A stretch of 64,000 nucleotides of DNA from Trichomonas tenax (GCA_023091735.1 JALKBU010000071.1:30813-94812), one strand, 5' to 3'; positions 12,056-22,751 are shown, counted from the stretch's first letter. Notes: generated by a model from the sequence alone, not told the origin. Translations and numbers: made by a program.

Positions 12056-12676
12056 TTTCTTTTAACTTCGATTTTGGAGATCATTAACCCAATAGCACTC
12101 TTCATCATTACAACACATTATTCTCTAGTTCATGAGCTTTTAAAAAACCATAGCAATATTCTGAAATAATCACATGTAAACAAGTTTTGAAGTTGATTTT
12201 ATTTGCAGCATTTTTCATTTTGTAAAAAAGTTCGAATGATGAAAAATAAGCTTGCTACTGATATTTGATCTTGCAATTGATATATAGAAACCAACTCACG
12301 AAATTAAATAATATTATCAAACAATTTATGAGTCATGCCAATGTTATAATGAAAATATTGTAAATGCAAATTTAATTTGTTTAATGTTGCTTATTCTCTC
12401 AGAAATCCATCCAAATTCATGAATAATGAATATTTCAAATATTAAATTGAACTAACCAAGAATTGATGAGGAAAATTTATCAATTTAAAAGCAAATCTCA
12501 AAATTTTGGGTACATTTTTTTCTTGCCAGAACAGCTAATTTCCGGAGTATTTGTGCCAGAAATTAATCATTTTTGATGGTATTTATATTTTTGGATAAAT
12601 TATCGACTTCAGGTACTAATAAACACAAAAATTACATCAACAGTATAGAAGTATTCGATGCTTACCAGATCAAAGG

Positions 12677-12706
12677 AAATATAGTGTTGATGCATACACT
12701 ATATTT
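12677..12706. repeat. perfect hairpin, 11-bp stem
   Basis: AAATATAGTGT at 12677-12687 and its exact complement at 12696-12706 are separated by 8 bases. Function unknown. Confidence 0.5.
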
Positions 12707-14863
12707 CAAGATCGATCACCATTGATAATGACGCGCTTATTGGCCATTTTCTGGAACACATTGATGTTCTAGATGATGTGGCCAAGAAGTCCGTCATTTT
12801 CAATGATATTTGATACTCTGAATTATATCTATGCTTTCTAAGCTACTTTGCAGCATTTTATTGATTAGAATATGAATAAATAATCAACAAAGATACTGCA
12901 AGCTTCAAATTGTCTGAAAAATGACCGAATCACGTGATTTCGTCTTATTTTGACAGAAACATCTATGTTTCAATCCATTTCATCCTTTTACATACATAAA
13001 AGAATAATATGGAATGGAAGACAATTGTTTATAGTCTTTTTAAATAAGTTTGATAATATTGAATATACTTTTTACATTTTTAGTAGTAAAAAGACAATAT
13101 ACAGCGTGCATGCATGAATAACGCACTACACAATATGATCTATAACATTAATATGGAAATAATCATTTTTAAAAACTTAATAAAAATGACTAATTCTTCG
13201 TTAATTGAATAGGAAACATTTATTAAAATATGAACACATACTGAAAACACAATTTTGCATTTTTGACATTTTGATAAAATTACTTTACACTGTCAAAAAT
13301 ATTTATCATAAGAAGTTTTGTTATTTACACAGTTTCTGATGGACTTCTCTGCACAGAAAGAATATATATGAGTAGTAAATAATATATACCAAACATAATC
13401 AAGATTTATTGAGTTTTGCTTGCATCGGGTATTATATATCAATAGAAATACACAAAATTGCATTTCCTATTATTTGAATGCTCCGTGGAAACAGTTTAAC
13501 ATCTTAAACACACAGAACGTCGATATTTCTTTTGTTTGCTTAAGGACGTGTTTTTGACGTTGTACAGAACCAATAAGCAGTATTCTATTCATTTAGCATA
13601 AAGTAAAGTGTGGAGAACATGTTTGATGATATATTATGTCATATAAGTATTAGTCAAATCCAAATTAATTGGCGAAAAAATCAGGATTAACATACGCAAC
13701 ACCGTCACTTTTCAATCACAAAGAATGCACATTTTACAGTGATAGAAAGAGTATTTAGGCTCAAAATTTATACACAGTCAATGAAATATCATGAGAAATA
13801 GTTATGAAGTGAAATATACACAATATCACACAAAAAAGTCATTAATCACATTTTGATTCCACTAATTTTTGAAAAAATACTCATTACAATCACAAAACCT
13901 ACATAAAATCATATTCTAACACCAGCAACATTATCAAATAAACGAGGATATTGAATTTGAAAAGAGTTGATTTCAATTTTCATTAATACACTTCTAATAA
14001 ACAATATATTACAGTATTACACTAATATATGCAATCACTAAACAATAATACCTACTATGCGCACACTTGTTATCAAATATTCAGCGCAATTAAAATCCCT
14101 TTTTCTCATAAAGTTCAATATTATCACAAAACACATTAAAAATTTCATAATAAATTTATGTATGATTGATTTCTGAAACTATTCACATACATTCTTGAAT
14201 AATGCAAATTTTATATTTATATACATATTAGACTCAATTAATTGCATGCTGCACAACACATATAAGCATATTATAACACATGTATGCCAATAAAATAAGA
14301 ATGTATTAAGTTTTACTCGTTCATTGATAATTTTCTATAGTTTTATGACTTGTATACACCATAGATTGACAGAAGTAATCACTCATGTATGCCAATAGCA
14401 TTTACAACTATATTTGTGAATATTAAATATTTGATATAAAAAATTATCTATAATAATGCTTTATTTATACAGAAGAAACAAAGGCAAGGTAATGCAAAAC
14501 TAATAAATGCATGTAAAATGATTAAAATTCCTTATAGGCAAACTTCAGATCTCGCAGCATATTAAATATGAGAAATAACTGTAGAAAAATATATTATTTT
14601 TCGATGGCATACACATGCGTGCCGCATAAGATAGAGAACTGAACTTTAGGGCCAAAAAGAGTGTACGTTTATCAATTTTTGATATTAAATATCGAGTATG
14701 ATATTGAACAAATATCTCACCCTGGCTAAACATAAGCCAGTAATGAATAACATTGTACTCATACTGTGTAAATGCAGGTTTTCGAAATTTCGAAATAATA
14801 TTATTCGAACATTATTTCGTATTTACTTGTGCATTTGGTATTTAATGATGCGAGTGCTATGAT

Positions 14864-14890
14864 TTGAATTGAGTTTTGTGCTCAATTCAA
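14864..14890. repeat. perfect hairpin, 10-bp stem
   Basis: TTGAATTGAG at 14864-14873 is followed after 7 bases by CTCAATTCAA at 14881-14890. It is part of a series of inverted repeats upstream of the gene at 15274. Confidence 0.5.
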
Positions 14891-14975
14891 TTTTTTGTGA
14901 AGATATCTTATTCGTGGAATGTGATGTGTGAAACTGTTGCATGCAGTGTATGCAGACTGACTGCAAAGTTACCGT

Positions 14976-15016
14976 CCATCATTTTATGTTAGGTGAACTA
15001 CCGCAGAAAATGATGG
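14976..15016. repeat. perfect inverted repeat, 10-bp arms
   Basis: CCATCATTTT at 14976-14985 and AAAATGATGG at 15007-15016 flank a 21-base spacer, upstream of the gene at 15274. Confidence 0.5.
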
Positions 15017-15071
15017 TGTAGCAAGTTACAATGAACTTACGTTTAAAAAAAATCGTCGGCATTCCCCGACT

Positions 15072-15160
15072 TTAGACCTTGCCAGAACGGGCCAGAACGA
15101 TCATTTTTAATTCAATATCGATGTAAAATAACCGTCCGGGCTCGTTCTGGCAAAGTCTAA
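15072..15160. repeat. inverted repeat, 22-bp arms, upstream of the coiled-coil gene
   Basis: The arms at 15072-15093 and 15139-15160 match at 20 of 22 positions (core TTGCCAGAACG), around a 45-base spacer. The arms are unusually GC-rich for this region. The structure ends 113 bases before the ATG at 15274. It could be a very small fold-back element or a regulatory structure. Confidence 0.6.
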
Positions 15161-15273
15161 AAAAGCCCAAAATTTTGGTGAAATATAGACACTGTACACA
15201 GTGAAATGATTAAATATCGCATTTTTGAAAAAATTTACCATAGGAGGTTTTTTTGCACGTTTTTTATTAAAAA

Positions 15274-18200
15274 ATGAATTCAGTTTCCCCTGAGAATGAA
15301 TTCCAAGCTCAGCTCAGGGAAGCGCTGAATTTCAACGCAAAAGTGCAATCGAAGAATTTGCAGTCGTTTATGACTGAAATTTGTTCGAATATTTCGAAAT
15401 TACAACGCGAAGTGCAGAAATTAAACGTCGAAATCACTAAAAAAGCCGATGCCGAAACAACAACGAAAAACATAAACGATATAGACTCACGAACATCGGG
15501 AAATAGCCAAATGATTTCAAGTATGCACAATACGCTTCAAGATATGAAAAATGATATGTCATTCCACTTCAGAAAGATATTATCGGAGTCAAATAAATAC
15601 ACAGAGCTGCTTTTGAATGATTTTAGACAAGAAGTTAATGATGAGAATGAAAAAACAATGATGAAAATTCGTGCTTCTGGTGCCAATCTTGATCTACTCA
15701 GTGGAAATACTTCGTCTGGCATCAGATCGACAACTTCTGTTCCAGTCATTCCTCCACCAACAGATAACGAACCTGAAGCTCCTGTTGTTGCTCAATCTTC
15801 ACCATTAAAGGCTCCTTCACCAGCTCCTGCGAAAGAATACGCTGAGAAGGATTCACAGTTTCGTGCTCCATCGCTAGAAAAAGCGCCAGTAGGAAGCCAG
15901 ACATCACTTCCAACACCACCAGAAAAAGGCTCAAGAACACCCTCAAGACAGCCAGTTTCCTTCGAGTTACCACCAGAAATCATGCAGAGACTCGACACTA
16001 TCGATTTCCGCATGGCCGAAAATGATCACGAAATACAGCACCTCAGCAGCCAAGTTGAAGAAATCGAAGCACTCAAGAAACTTCTCGAAGAACAAAATGC
16101 AAAGTTTAATGATCAAAGTTTGAAACTCAACGAAGAACTCGAAAATCTTAAGGCAAGTCAAGCCCAGTATACGGAATTAGCATCTGGACAGCTCTCTGTT
16201 CAACCATCTCTCAGCTCCATTAATGAAACAGACATTAAAGTTCCAGAGCCACAAATCAAACAGAAAGAAATTCCTGAAACACAAGTTCCAGAAGTCAAAC
16301 CTAAGCAGGAAGCGGTTAACACACCACCAGCTGAGCAGCCAAGGCAAGAAACACCAAAGCAAGAGGCTTCGCAGCCACAACAAAGCTCAGATAATGATGA
16401 ATTAACTCAGAAGCTTGCAAAGCAACAAGCACAAATGATGCAAATGATTAAGAACGCGAAGAATGATCAAATCGATTCAACAGAGTTAATGGCACAAATC
16501 ATGGATGCTGTTAGATTTGAAATTGAAATCAACTCACGCCAAAACAACGAGAAAATCGCAGCAAATCTTCGTAAAGCAGTCGACCTAATCAACAACGACA
16601 TCTCAGAACGCCAAGAGAAAACGCACGAGACAATTAAATCATACGATGAGAAATTGCTTGCTCTCCAGAAGAAAGCATCTGAGGACCTTAACAAGTTCAC
16701 AAGTGCCTCTAACGCTGCGACATCAGAATTAAAGGACAGAACTGATCAGCTCCAAATGACTGTTGACACATTGAACGAGAAAGTTAAATCAATGAGTGCG
16801 GCAGGAAAACTTGGTCCAAAGATTTCTACAATTCCAATCAAAGATGGAAAGGCGGATCTCACACTAATCCTCAATCAGCTTAGCAACGTCGTTCAAGCAA
16901 TCACAGAACTTGACACAAGACTCGAGATCTGTGAGAAGGCAGGATCAGACATTTCCCAGGAGACAATCAAAGCCATGCGTTATATACTCAATGAACATGA
17001 TGAACGTATCAATGGATTCGATTCCAACATCGTTGGCATTGAGATGAAGATCGGCAGCCTTGGTGATAGAATCAGCGAACTCAAGGGCAATGATCACACA
17101 GCTGATGAAGAGAGAAAGTTCAACCAGATACGTGAACTTATCGCAAACTTAGAAGACTCAACAAAGAGTCTACGCGATGGTTTGACAAAAGTCATTCAGG
17201 ATAATGCATCAGATAGAGTTGCAAGCATGATGGCCAAGACTAAGTTGGAAGAGCACACTAAAGGATTAGACGAGGCACAGACAACAATCGCACAACTCAA
17301 GGATGAAGCTGCTGGTTTGAGTTCGAGACTGAAGAAGGTTATATCTCTCATTCAGTCTATCAATACAGAGTTGTCTGAGAAACTCAATAACACATCCAAC
17401 ACTGTTATGGTTCATACAGAGGATATAGAGAGACTGAAGAACATGTTGTCGAACACAGAAAAGAACTTCACAGCTGCTATTTCTGCGCAGAATGAACTTA
17501 TCACTGCTAGAAATAATGAGCAAACAATACCAGCTTCTTCCAAGTCTCCTCGCAATCCATCACCACCGCCAGCAGTGACACCAACAACAGAGCTAAGGAT
17601 TGAGCTCAGCGGCAAACAGAACACAGACGACGACGAGGAGATACCGCCAAAAACACCAGTTACACAAGTGGAGGACACTGCAACATCTCCACACATGGAG
17701 CTTCCAAATCCACAAAATTGGGTTGAACGTCCTCTCGAAAAGAGTCAATTGCCAAAGCTCAAGGCGCCAAAGCCAGGAGACAAGCGTACAAGTGCTCGCG
17801 GCCTTCTCGGAACGGTTGACCAGAAGAAGTTCGAGGAAAGCACGCAGAAGGTTATGGGTATCGAAAACTCTATGTCTTCAGTCAAGAGTGCGCTTGATAC
17901 ACTTCGCACACAGACAAAGTCTCTCACAGACAACAAGGCAGACAAAGATGCTGTTCAGAGCTTGTTCGAGCAGCTGAAGTCTGCTCTTGCTGAAATGAAT
18001 AACAGACTTGGCTCATTCAGGAGATTGCTCGGAACGAAGGTTGACGCTTCGGATCTCAACAATCTCAGGAAGGAGTTGCTTATCACTTATCAGGCCCAGG
18101 GAGAGACTGCTGCAGGTACAGAAAACATCAGATGTCTTCTTTGTGGCCAGATCAGGAAGGGCGTAACTGGTGCAAACGATCAGAAGATCGAAAGCCAGAT

Positions 18201-18429
18201 TCAGACTCAGGTTCAGGAGAAAGTGCAGCAGATGAAGAACGATGTAGAAATCGTTCCTGCAGGGCCATTATTCTCTTCATCTGTTGCAGGTGGAGGTGAA
18301 GATGGCACGCCTGTTTACATATACACACAGAATGGAGAGATGTTCAAAGGTAGATCAATGGAGAGACAAAGAATTGTTCCTGCTGAAGGTCCAATTCTTC
18401 CTGAAGACAATCCACTCCCTAATTTGTAA
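15274..18429 (+). CDS. coiled-coil protein with DUF4795/QRICH2-like C-terminus (possible flagellar protein)
   Basis: The protein has 1051 residues. An N-terminal coiled coil (1-150) is followed by Pro-rich, probably disordered stretches (160-230 and 310-370), a long central coiled coil (380-760), a second Pro/Ser-rich linker (760-830), and a C-terminal region from about 842. That region has KKFEESTQKVMGIENSMSS, LFEQLKSALAEMNNRLGSF and a Cys pair in IRCLLCGQI near residue 955. The pattern (repeated helices, a KVDASDLNNLRKE-type segment, then a CxxC) resembles the DUF4795 domain of QRICH2 and C16orf96, linked in animals to the sperm flagellum. I infer an axonemal or cytoskeletal role, fitting a flagellate. 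The resemblance is by eye; a generic coiled-coil protein is the alternative. Confidence 0.6.
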   Translation: MNSVSPENEFQAQLREALNFNAKVQSKNLQSFMTEICSNISKLQREVQKLNVEITKKADAETTTKNINDIDSRTSGNSQMISSMHNTLQDMKNDMSFHFRKILSESNKYTELLLNDFRQEVNDENEKTMMKIRASGANLDLLSGNTSSGIRSTTSVPVIPPPTDNEPEAPVVAQSSPLKAPSPAPAKEYAEKDSQFRAPSLEKAPVGSQTSLPTPPEKGSRTPSRQPVSFELPPEIMQRLDTIDFRMAENDHEIQHLSSQVEEIEALKKLLEEQNAKFNDQSLKLNEELENLKASQAQYTELASGQLSVQPSLSSINETDIKVPEPQIKQKEIPETQVPEVKPKQEAVNTPPAEQPRQETPKQEASQPQQSSDNDELTQKLAKQQAQMMQMIKNAKNDQIDSTELMAQIMDAVRFEIEINSRQNNEKIAANLRKAVDLINNDISERQEKTHETIKSYDEKLLALQKKASEDLNKFTSASNAATSELKDRTDQLQMTVDTLNEKVKSMSAAGKLGPKISTIPIKDGKADLTLILNQLSNVVQAITELDTRLEICEKAGSDISQETIKAMRYILNEHDERINGFDSNIVGIEMKIGSLGDRISELKGNDHTADEERKFNQIRELIANLEDSTKSLRDGLTKVIQDNASDRVASMMAKTKLEEHTKGLDEAQTTIAQLKDEAAGLSSRLKKVISLIQSINTELSEKLNNTSNTVMVHTEDIERLKNMLSNTEKNFTAAISAQNELITARNNEQTIPASSKSPRNPSPPPAVTPTTELRIELSGKQNTDDDEEIPPKTPVTQVEDTATSPHMELPNPQNWVERPLEKSQLPKLKAPKPGDKRTSARGLLGTVDQKKFEESTQKVMGIENSMSSVKSALDTLRTQTKSLTDNKADKDAVQSLFEQLKSALAEMNNRLGSFRRLLGTKVDASDLNNLRKELLITYQAQGETAAGTENIRCLLCGQIRKGVTGANDQKIESQIQTQVQEKVQQMKNDVEIVPAGPLFSSSVAGGGEDGTPVYIYTQNGEMFKGRSMERQRIVPAEGPILPEDNPLPNL

Positions 18430-18980
18430 TTTTTTTTTATATTTGTAAAGTTTAGCATATAATACTCACTTTCTTATTTCATAACATAGCAAATTGCCTA
18501 AAGAACCAAATGATATCATGTTCTTAATTAGAAAATATATTTAAATAAAGCATCATTCAAAATATGATGTGCAACAGTGTGTATTTTATCATGCTATAAT
18601 ATCAGATACTCGTCAAGATTATTGTGCTCCAATACAACATGTTGAAAGTAATAATAATGAAATTAAACTTCTCAAAATTAGAAATGATTTATTCATTTAT
18701 AACTATTAGAACTTTGTTGTAACATTGGTCTTTTCAAATATGAAATGAAGATATAATTCACATTCTTATAAAAGAGAAATATGGAATTATATTGATGAGA
18801 TATGAATTTGATTAAAATTGCATTAAAAGTTGAGAATATGCATCAGGTGATCGGTATAATTAATGGCTTTGGTATTGTATAAATATTGTTCAATTCAGAG
18901 TTTTGTTTTTGAACATTATTTTCATCGAAAATCATTTGGAATTCAAATATCATTTACAGGCAGATTTTTTTTCCCTTGAA
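18430..18980. other. AT-rich gap 5' of the TIR element
   Basis: No gene, RNA or repeat is visible between the coiled-coil gene and the left end of the TIR element. Confidence 0.4.
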
Positions 18981-19936
18981 TTTTTTTTCTCGTTTACTCT
19001 TTTGAGTTTTGCGATTTTTAACGAGTGACCCCCCTATAGATCAGATCTGATCTGATAAAACATTTACGTGCCTTTCTGGGGTTCTGTTAACAGTGGTATC
19101 AATAATATCTCCGCAAACAAAGACCAAGCCGCTAATCCAATATGATTTTGCTTAAACAAACACTATCTTGTATTGGAAGATGATGGAAACCTTTCTCTTA
19201 TCTATTGTAGGTATAACTGCATGTTAATAATATAGATGTAGCCTATATTAAATCTCAGAATTTATAAATATATTAACAAAATCAATTATAATTAATACAT
19301 TCATAAACAGTATGATTATAGATTATTATTTTAAGAATATGAGACTCTGTTTCTATCTTTTTAATAAAGCAATAATTTAACTTATTTAGTATTTCCATTT
19401 ATTTTAATAAGAAATTGGTGCTTTTCAGGGGTTCTGAGTATGTGAATAGCATTTGTTTGTCTATTTAACTTGAGGATCTCAATGCCTCAATGAGATTTCA
19501 ACAAATTTTGACATGTAAAATAACGAAAGTCATCATTTTTGACACTTATTATGTGATATTTGTCATGTAAAGTCGAAAATTTGATATGTAATTTTACCAA
19601 TGAGCAAATTTTATGTGAATTTGAGATAGCATAACGGTATGTATGCTCGATGCATGAGCAAAGGAATGCCCTTTGACTCCTGCGCGTAGTGTATTTTTTC
19701 TTTTCTATTTTTTGATTTTTCTAGGGGAACTCTTGCAAAAATAAACGAGCGAACGCTATAATAGTTTCTGTTTGTAATCATATCATGATTAAGTAATACT
19801 TTGCTAAGATCATGAAACAGGTTGCACCACTAGAATCAGCACCCAAAAAAGCAGGTAAATGTTTCATCAGATTCGTCCAGGAAAGGGGGTTACTCGTTAA
19901 AAATCGCAAAACTCAAAAAGGTCAACGAGAAAAAAG
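18981..19936. mobile_element. ~0.95-kb non-autonomous element with ~52-bp terminal inverted repeats
   Basis: The left end (18981-19033) and the inverted right end (19885-19936) match at about 48 of 52 positions. Both contain GAGTTTTGCGATTTTTAACG and end in a run of five C's inward. There is no transposase frame inside. Part of the interior (about 19425-19610) is shared, inverted, with 43560-43838, where it is joined to one TIR. The 19-kb copy carries about 350 extra bases (19085-19425) between two occurrences of GGGGTTCTG. The interior carries several copies of the TGACATGTAAA motif. I see no clear target duplication. This is a MITE-like element, or the ends of a larger DNA transposon; the superfamily is not recognised. 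Confidence 0.75.
19506..19571 (+). promoter_or_regulatory. TGACATGTAAA-type motif cluster inside the mobile element
   Basis: TTTTGACATGTAAA at 19506-19519 and TTTGTCATGTAAA at 19559-19571, followed by a weaker GATATGTAA, lie within the element. The cluster is conserved in the 43.6-kb copy. It is the same motif found upstream of host genes. Confidence 0.5.
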
Positions 19937-20438
19937 TGGAGCCTTTTTTCGATCGAAAAATGAAAAACCTTTCAAGTAACTCGATTTGAAAATAAATTCT
20001 ATTAATATATCACATATAAATTCATTAACCACTTTAATATTATACTGTTATCGCTCAAAATATGAATGCATGAAATAAATCTCGTGCATTTTGAAGTCTT
20101 ATATTAATATTTTGATTTATCATCATAATGTTGATCTTAATCGATTAAAATTATATGATTATAAAATTGCCGCGAAAAAAATGGCGCAATTTTTCAAACA
20201 ATAGAAAAGTATCATCAATTTGTATCCAAGATAAACGATTAGAATCAAGCTTTAAAATATTGTAGCTAGTAAGAAGCACTACCACTACAATGCTAAAATG
20301 TTGCTATATTTATGTAGTTGTCTAATTGGAGAATTTGCAATGCCATCTGCTCTCTACAGCAATGCTATGAATTGATCATTTTTGATGATAAGAATTAACG
20401 CTGCAGTAAAGTTTTTTAATTCTTCGGTAAGGTTGAAG
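19937..20438. other. AT-rich gap with a dispersed repeat fragment
   Basis: There is no gene here. At about 20335-20402 lies a sequence with GCTATGAATTGATCATTTTT that resembles one arm of the fold-back at 21858-21940. Confidence 0.4.
20335..20402 (+). repeat. partial copy of the 21.9-kb fold-back repeat
   Basis: The segment ending GATAAGAATTAACG matches 21896-21955 with small differences, most clearly over the last 38 bases (GCTATGAATT...AATTAACG). Confidence 0.45.
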
Positions 20439-21162
20439 TTAATTCGAGAAGTTTTTATTAACCGACGTAGTAGGCAGATTGTTAAAGTTCATGGCGTCAA
20501 TAATTAAATTAATGCTTCGGTAATCTTCATATGATTTAACGCGTTCTCTCTGGTACATTTTGCCATCAACGTTAAATTGATATTCAATGCCCGGATTTTC
20601 AAAGCACGTATTTGAATTATTAACTTTCTTGAAAACAGCAAACATAGCGTCTGTGTGTTTTAGCCGTTCTCATTAAATTCTTTTTCAAAAACGCCAGCGC
20701 CTGTTGCACTAACATTCCACGGTTCTAATAAAGGATCTTCAACAGAGCAAAGACAAATTCCGTGATACGATGGGATTAATTCAATTGTCATTTTACCCTG
20801 GAAGTTTGCGATATAACGAAGATGGCGAAGAGTTAGGAACGAATTCAAATAAACTTTTGTGCATAATTCAACTTTTATCGTTCTGTTGCCATCGATTTAA
20901 GAGTTAAGAATGAATTTAAATAAACTTTTGTGTTTAATTTAACTTTAATAGTTCTGTTATCGTCTATCTGAGATAAATCAAGATAAACACCTGGTACATT
21001 CGGATCCATTCTCCTAATTTTATCAATAGTCGCGTAATCAGAACTTGTTTCTTTAGCTTCCGGCTGAACTGAATTCCTTAATGCGAACCATTCATAATTT
21101 GCAAAATTGACGGTTTGAATCTTTTCAATATTTGAGAAGACAAACCGTCGAGATAGTAGCAT
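20439..21162 (-). pseudogene. broken ORF with internal tandem duplication, unrecognised
   Basis: Three adjoining minus-strand reading segments (95, 62 and 68 codons) have good protein-like composition and read as one protein interrupted by stops and frame changes. A ~65-bp tandem duplication (20829-20894 and 20900-20964, both encoding a KVYLNSFLTL-like strand) breaks the frame. Text such as GKMTIELIPSYHGICL suggests beta-strands. It sits between two TIR elements, so an element-borne gene such as a structural gene of a Maverick-type element is possible, but I cannot confirm this from sequence alone. Confidence 0.5.
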
Positions 21163-21857
21163 GCTTAATATAGCATTATGAATATGTTGATATTTTATTG
21201 TAAACTATACAATAATCTGACTCATAGAATATATTGTGAGAGCATATACGAAATGTGTAATTTATATTGCCTATTATATATGCATTATATTGTCCTTTTA
21301 TGTCATTCAATATTTGTGAGTATTTTTTCTGGGAATTCAAAAGTGGCTTATCAAATAACTATGTAAATCTGGTATATGCATCATTTGTAGTAATATGTTT
21401 AAATCTTGGAAATCATTTTAATTTTTCTCAAAATCTCAATAAAAACATATAATGATTAGTATCTAACAATATATTATGATTTATTTTGCTTTTTATTCTT
21501 CGTCTCAATATTTTTCTCTTCTCAAATCTTCTTTTTACATAAATTAATTTGATAATTGATATAAATAATATATCCTATATTTAATATTTTATCTAATTTA
21601 ACATATTAGTGAAAAGTGACATGATATATTCATTGTTTTAAATCTTATTAGTTTATATATATATTAATAGTGCAATCCAAATACCTAATAAAAGTATCGA
21701 TTAATTTTAAACTTTTAAATTTCATTTTCATATTGATTATTGGTAAAAAGATTATATTTATTCATGTGACACGTACATCGAATATGATTGCTCTTAAGAT
21801 GTAATTTTCGTGTTTGTTAGTACATGAAATCGATAATTATCAAATTGCATAAATATC

Positions 21858-21940
21858 ATCAAAAATGATCAATTCATAACACAAGCTCTCCGGAATAGAG
21901 AATTTCTGGGAACCTGTGCTATGAATTCACCATTTTTGAT
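21858..21940. repeat. fold-back repeat, 28-bp arms
   Basis: The arms at 21858-21885 and 21913-21940 match at about 24 of 28 positions (shared ATCAAAAATG and AATTCATA). The 27-base loop contains CTCT and AGAG that can extend pairing. Confidence 0.6.
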
Positions 21941-21975
21941 AATTAGAATTAACGAATATTTATAAATCGCAAATT

Positions 21976-22050
21976 GCTTTAGTTGTCTAATAACATGACA
22001 AACATTTGCTCACCAGCTATCTGTTTGTCATGCTATTAGACAGATAAAGC
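21976..22050. repeat. fold-back repeat, 29-bp arms
   Basis: The arms at 21976-22004 and 22022-22050 match at 26 of 29 positions (core TCTAATA/G ... CATGACAAACA) around a 17-base loop. Confidence 0.65.
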
Positions 22051-22090
22051 GAGTATTGTAAATCGATTAATGAAATATTTTGATTCATGG

Positions 22091-22161
22091 CATTTTCTAC
22101 GAGTCTCTGAGGTTGCTAAGGCATCCTATATCTTAGCAACCTCAAAAAGACGTAGAAGATG
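22091..22161. repeat. two-part hairpin, 13-bp perfect inner stem
   Basis: The inner stem is TGAGGTTGCTAAG (22108-22120) with its exact complement at 22132-22144. The outer arms CATTTTCTACG (22091) and CGTAGAAGATG (22151) pair at 10 of 11 positions. Confidence 0.65.
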
Positions 22162-22214
22162 TAGGTTTGTAAAAGAGTATCGAATGAGTTATATATCTGA
22201 GCGAATTTCGAAAA

Positions 22215-22282
22215 CATCAACGGCTAGCAGATGGCTGGATAAAAAGAATAACTTCGAATTGGCTATTTGTTGTCCGTTGATG
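22215..22282. repeat. inverted repeat, 9-bp perfect arms
   Basis: CATCAACGG at 22215-22223 and CCGTTGATG at 22274-22282. It is the last of four consecutive fold-backs in 430 bp. Confidence 0.4.
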
Positions 22283-22320
22283 TCTTGTTTGCGATGAAAT
22301 TGGGAGAGAAACGAAGAATT

Positions 22321-22702
22321 CGTGATTATTATAACAATAAACCACTAGTTTTTCATTGACTGAAGAGATATCTGCACGAACAGACACTCTAAATCGATAA
22401 AAAACGATTGAATAACAAACAATAATTATTTTAACGTACTTTTTCTTAAAAATTTTTTATAGCTGTATTATCATTTTAATAATCTAAAGATCAACTAAAT
22501 TGTTTATTTAAAAGCACAATTTTCGTTTTTAATTCGTGAGAAATGCAATTTTCTTCATCTAAACCTGACATTTTTATTTAGGCATAATTGTTAAACATCA
22601 AACGTTACGTTTCTAAAATCAAATATTAATAACAACTGCGTTCTATCATAGCTTATATTGCAATTTCTTAAGAACTAGTGGTTTGTTGTTACAAAAATCA
22701 CG
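22321..22702. mobile_element. 382-bp MITE-like element with 30-bp TIRs and candidate AGAAT target duplication
   Basis: The ends at 22321-22350 and 22673-22702 are inverted copies matching at 27 of 30 positions (CGTGATT...AAACCACTAGTT). They are flanked by AGAAT at 22315-22319 and AGAAT at 22704-22708, one base outside each TIR, consistent with a 5-bp target-site duplication. No coding frame lies inside. It ends about 50 bp upstream of the small gene at 22752 and may contribute to its promoter. No relation to the 19-kb element is visible. Confidence 0.65.
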
Positions 22703-22751
22703 TAGAATGACGTCATTTACACTTCAAAAGTGACAATCAAAAAAGTTCCTG

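Larger units (their letters stand above)
12056..15273. other. 3.2-kb AT-rich gene desert with hairpins
   Basis: I see no convincing gene in this interval. It lies between the divergent starts of the small coiled-coil gene and the 15.3-kb gene. It contains several perfect or near-perfect inverted repeats, listed separately, and one stretch near 12560-12590 resembling the dispersed repeat at 20.4 and 21.9 kb. These suggest old, decayed mobile DNA. Confidence 0.5.

Noticed and set aside
14545..14733. 62-codon minus-strand frame
   Set aside because: AT-biased, no homology by eye, in the gene desert.
22070..22297. 75-codon plus-strand frame
   Set aside because: Lies across two hairpins; its odd Arg-run and Leu/Ser text is explained by fold-back DNA.
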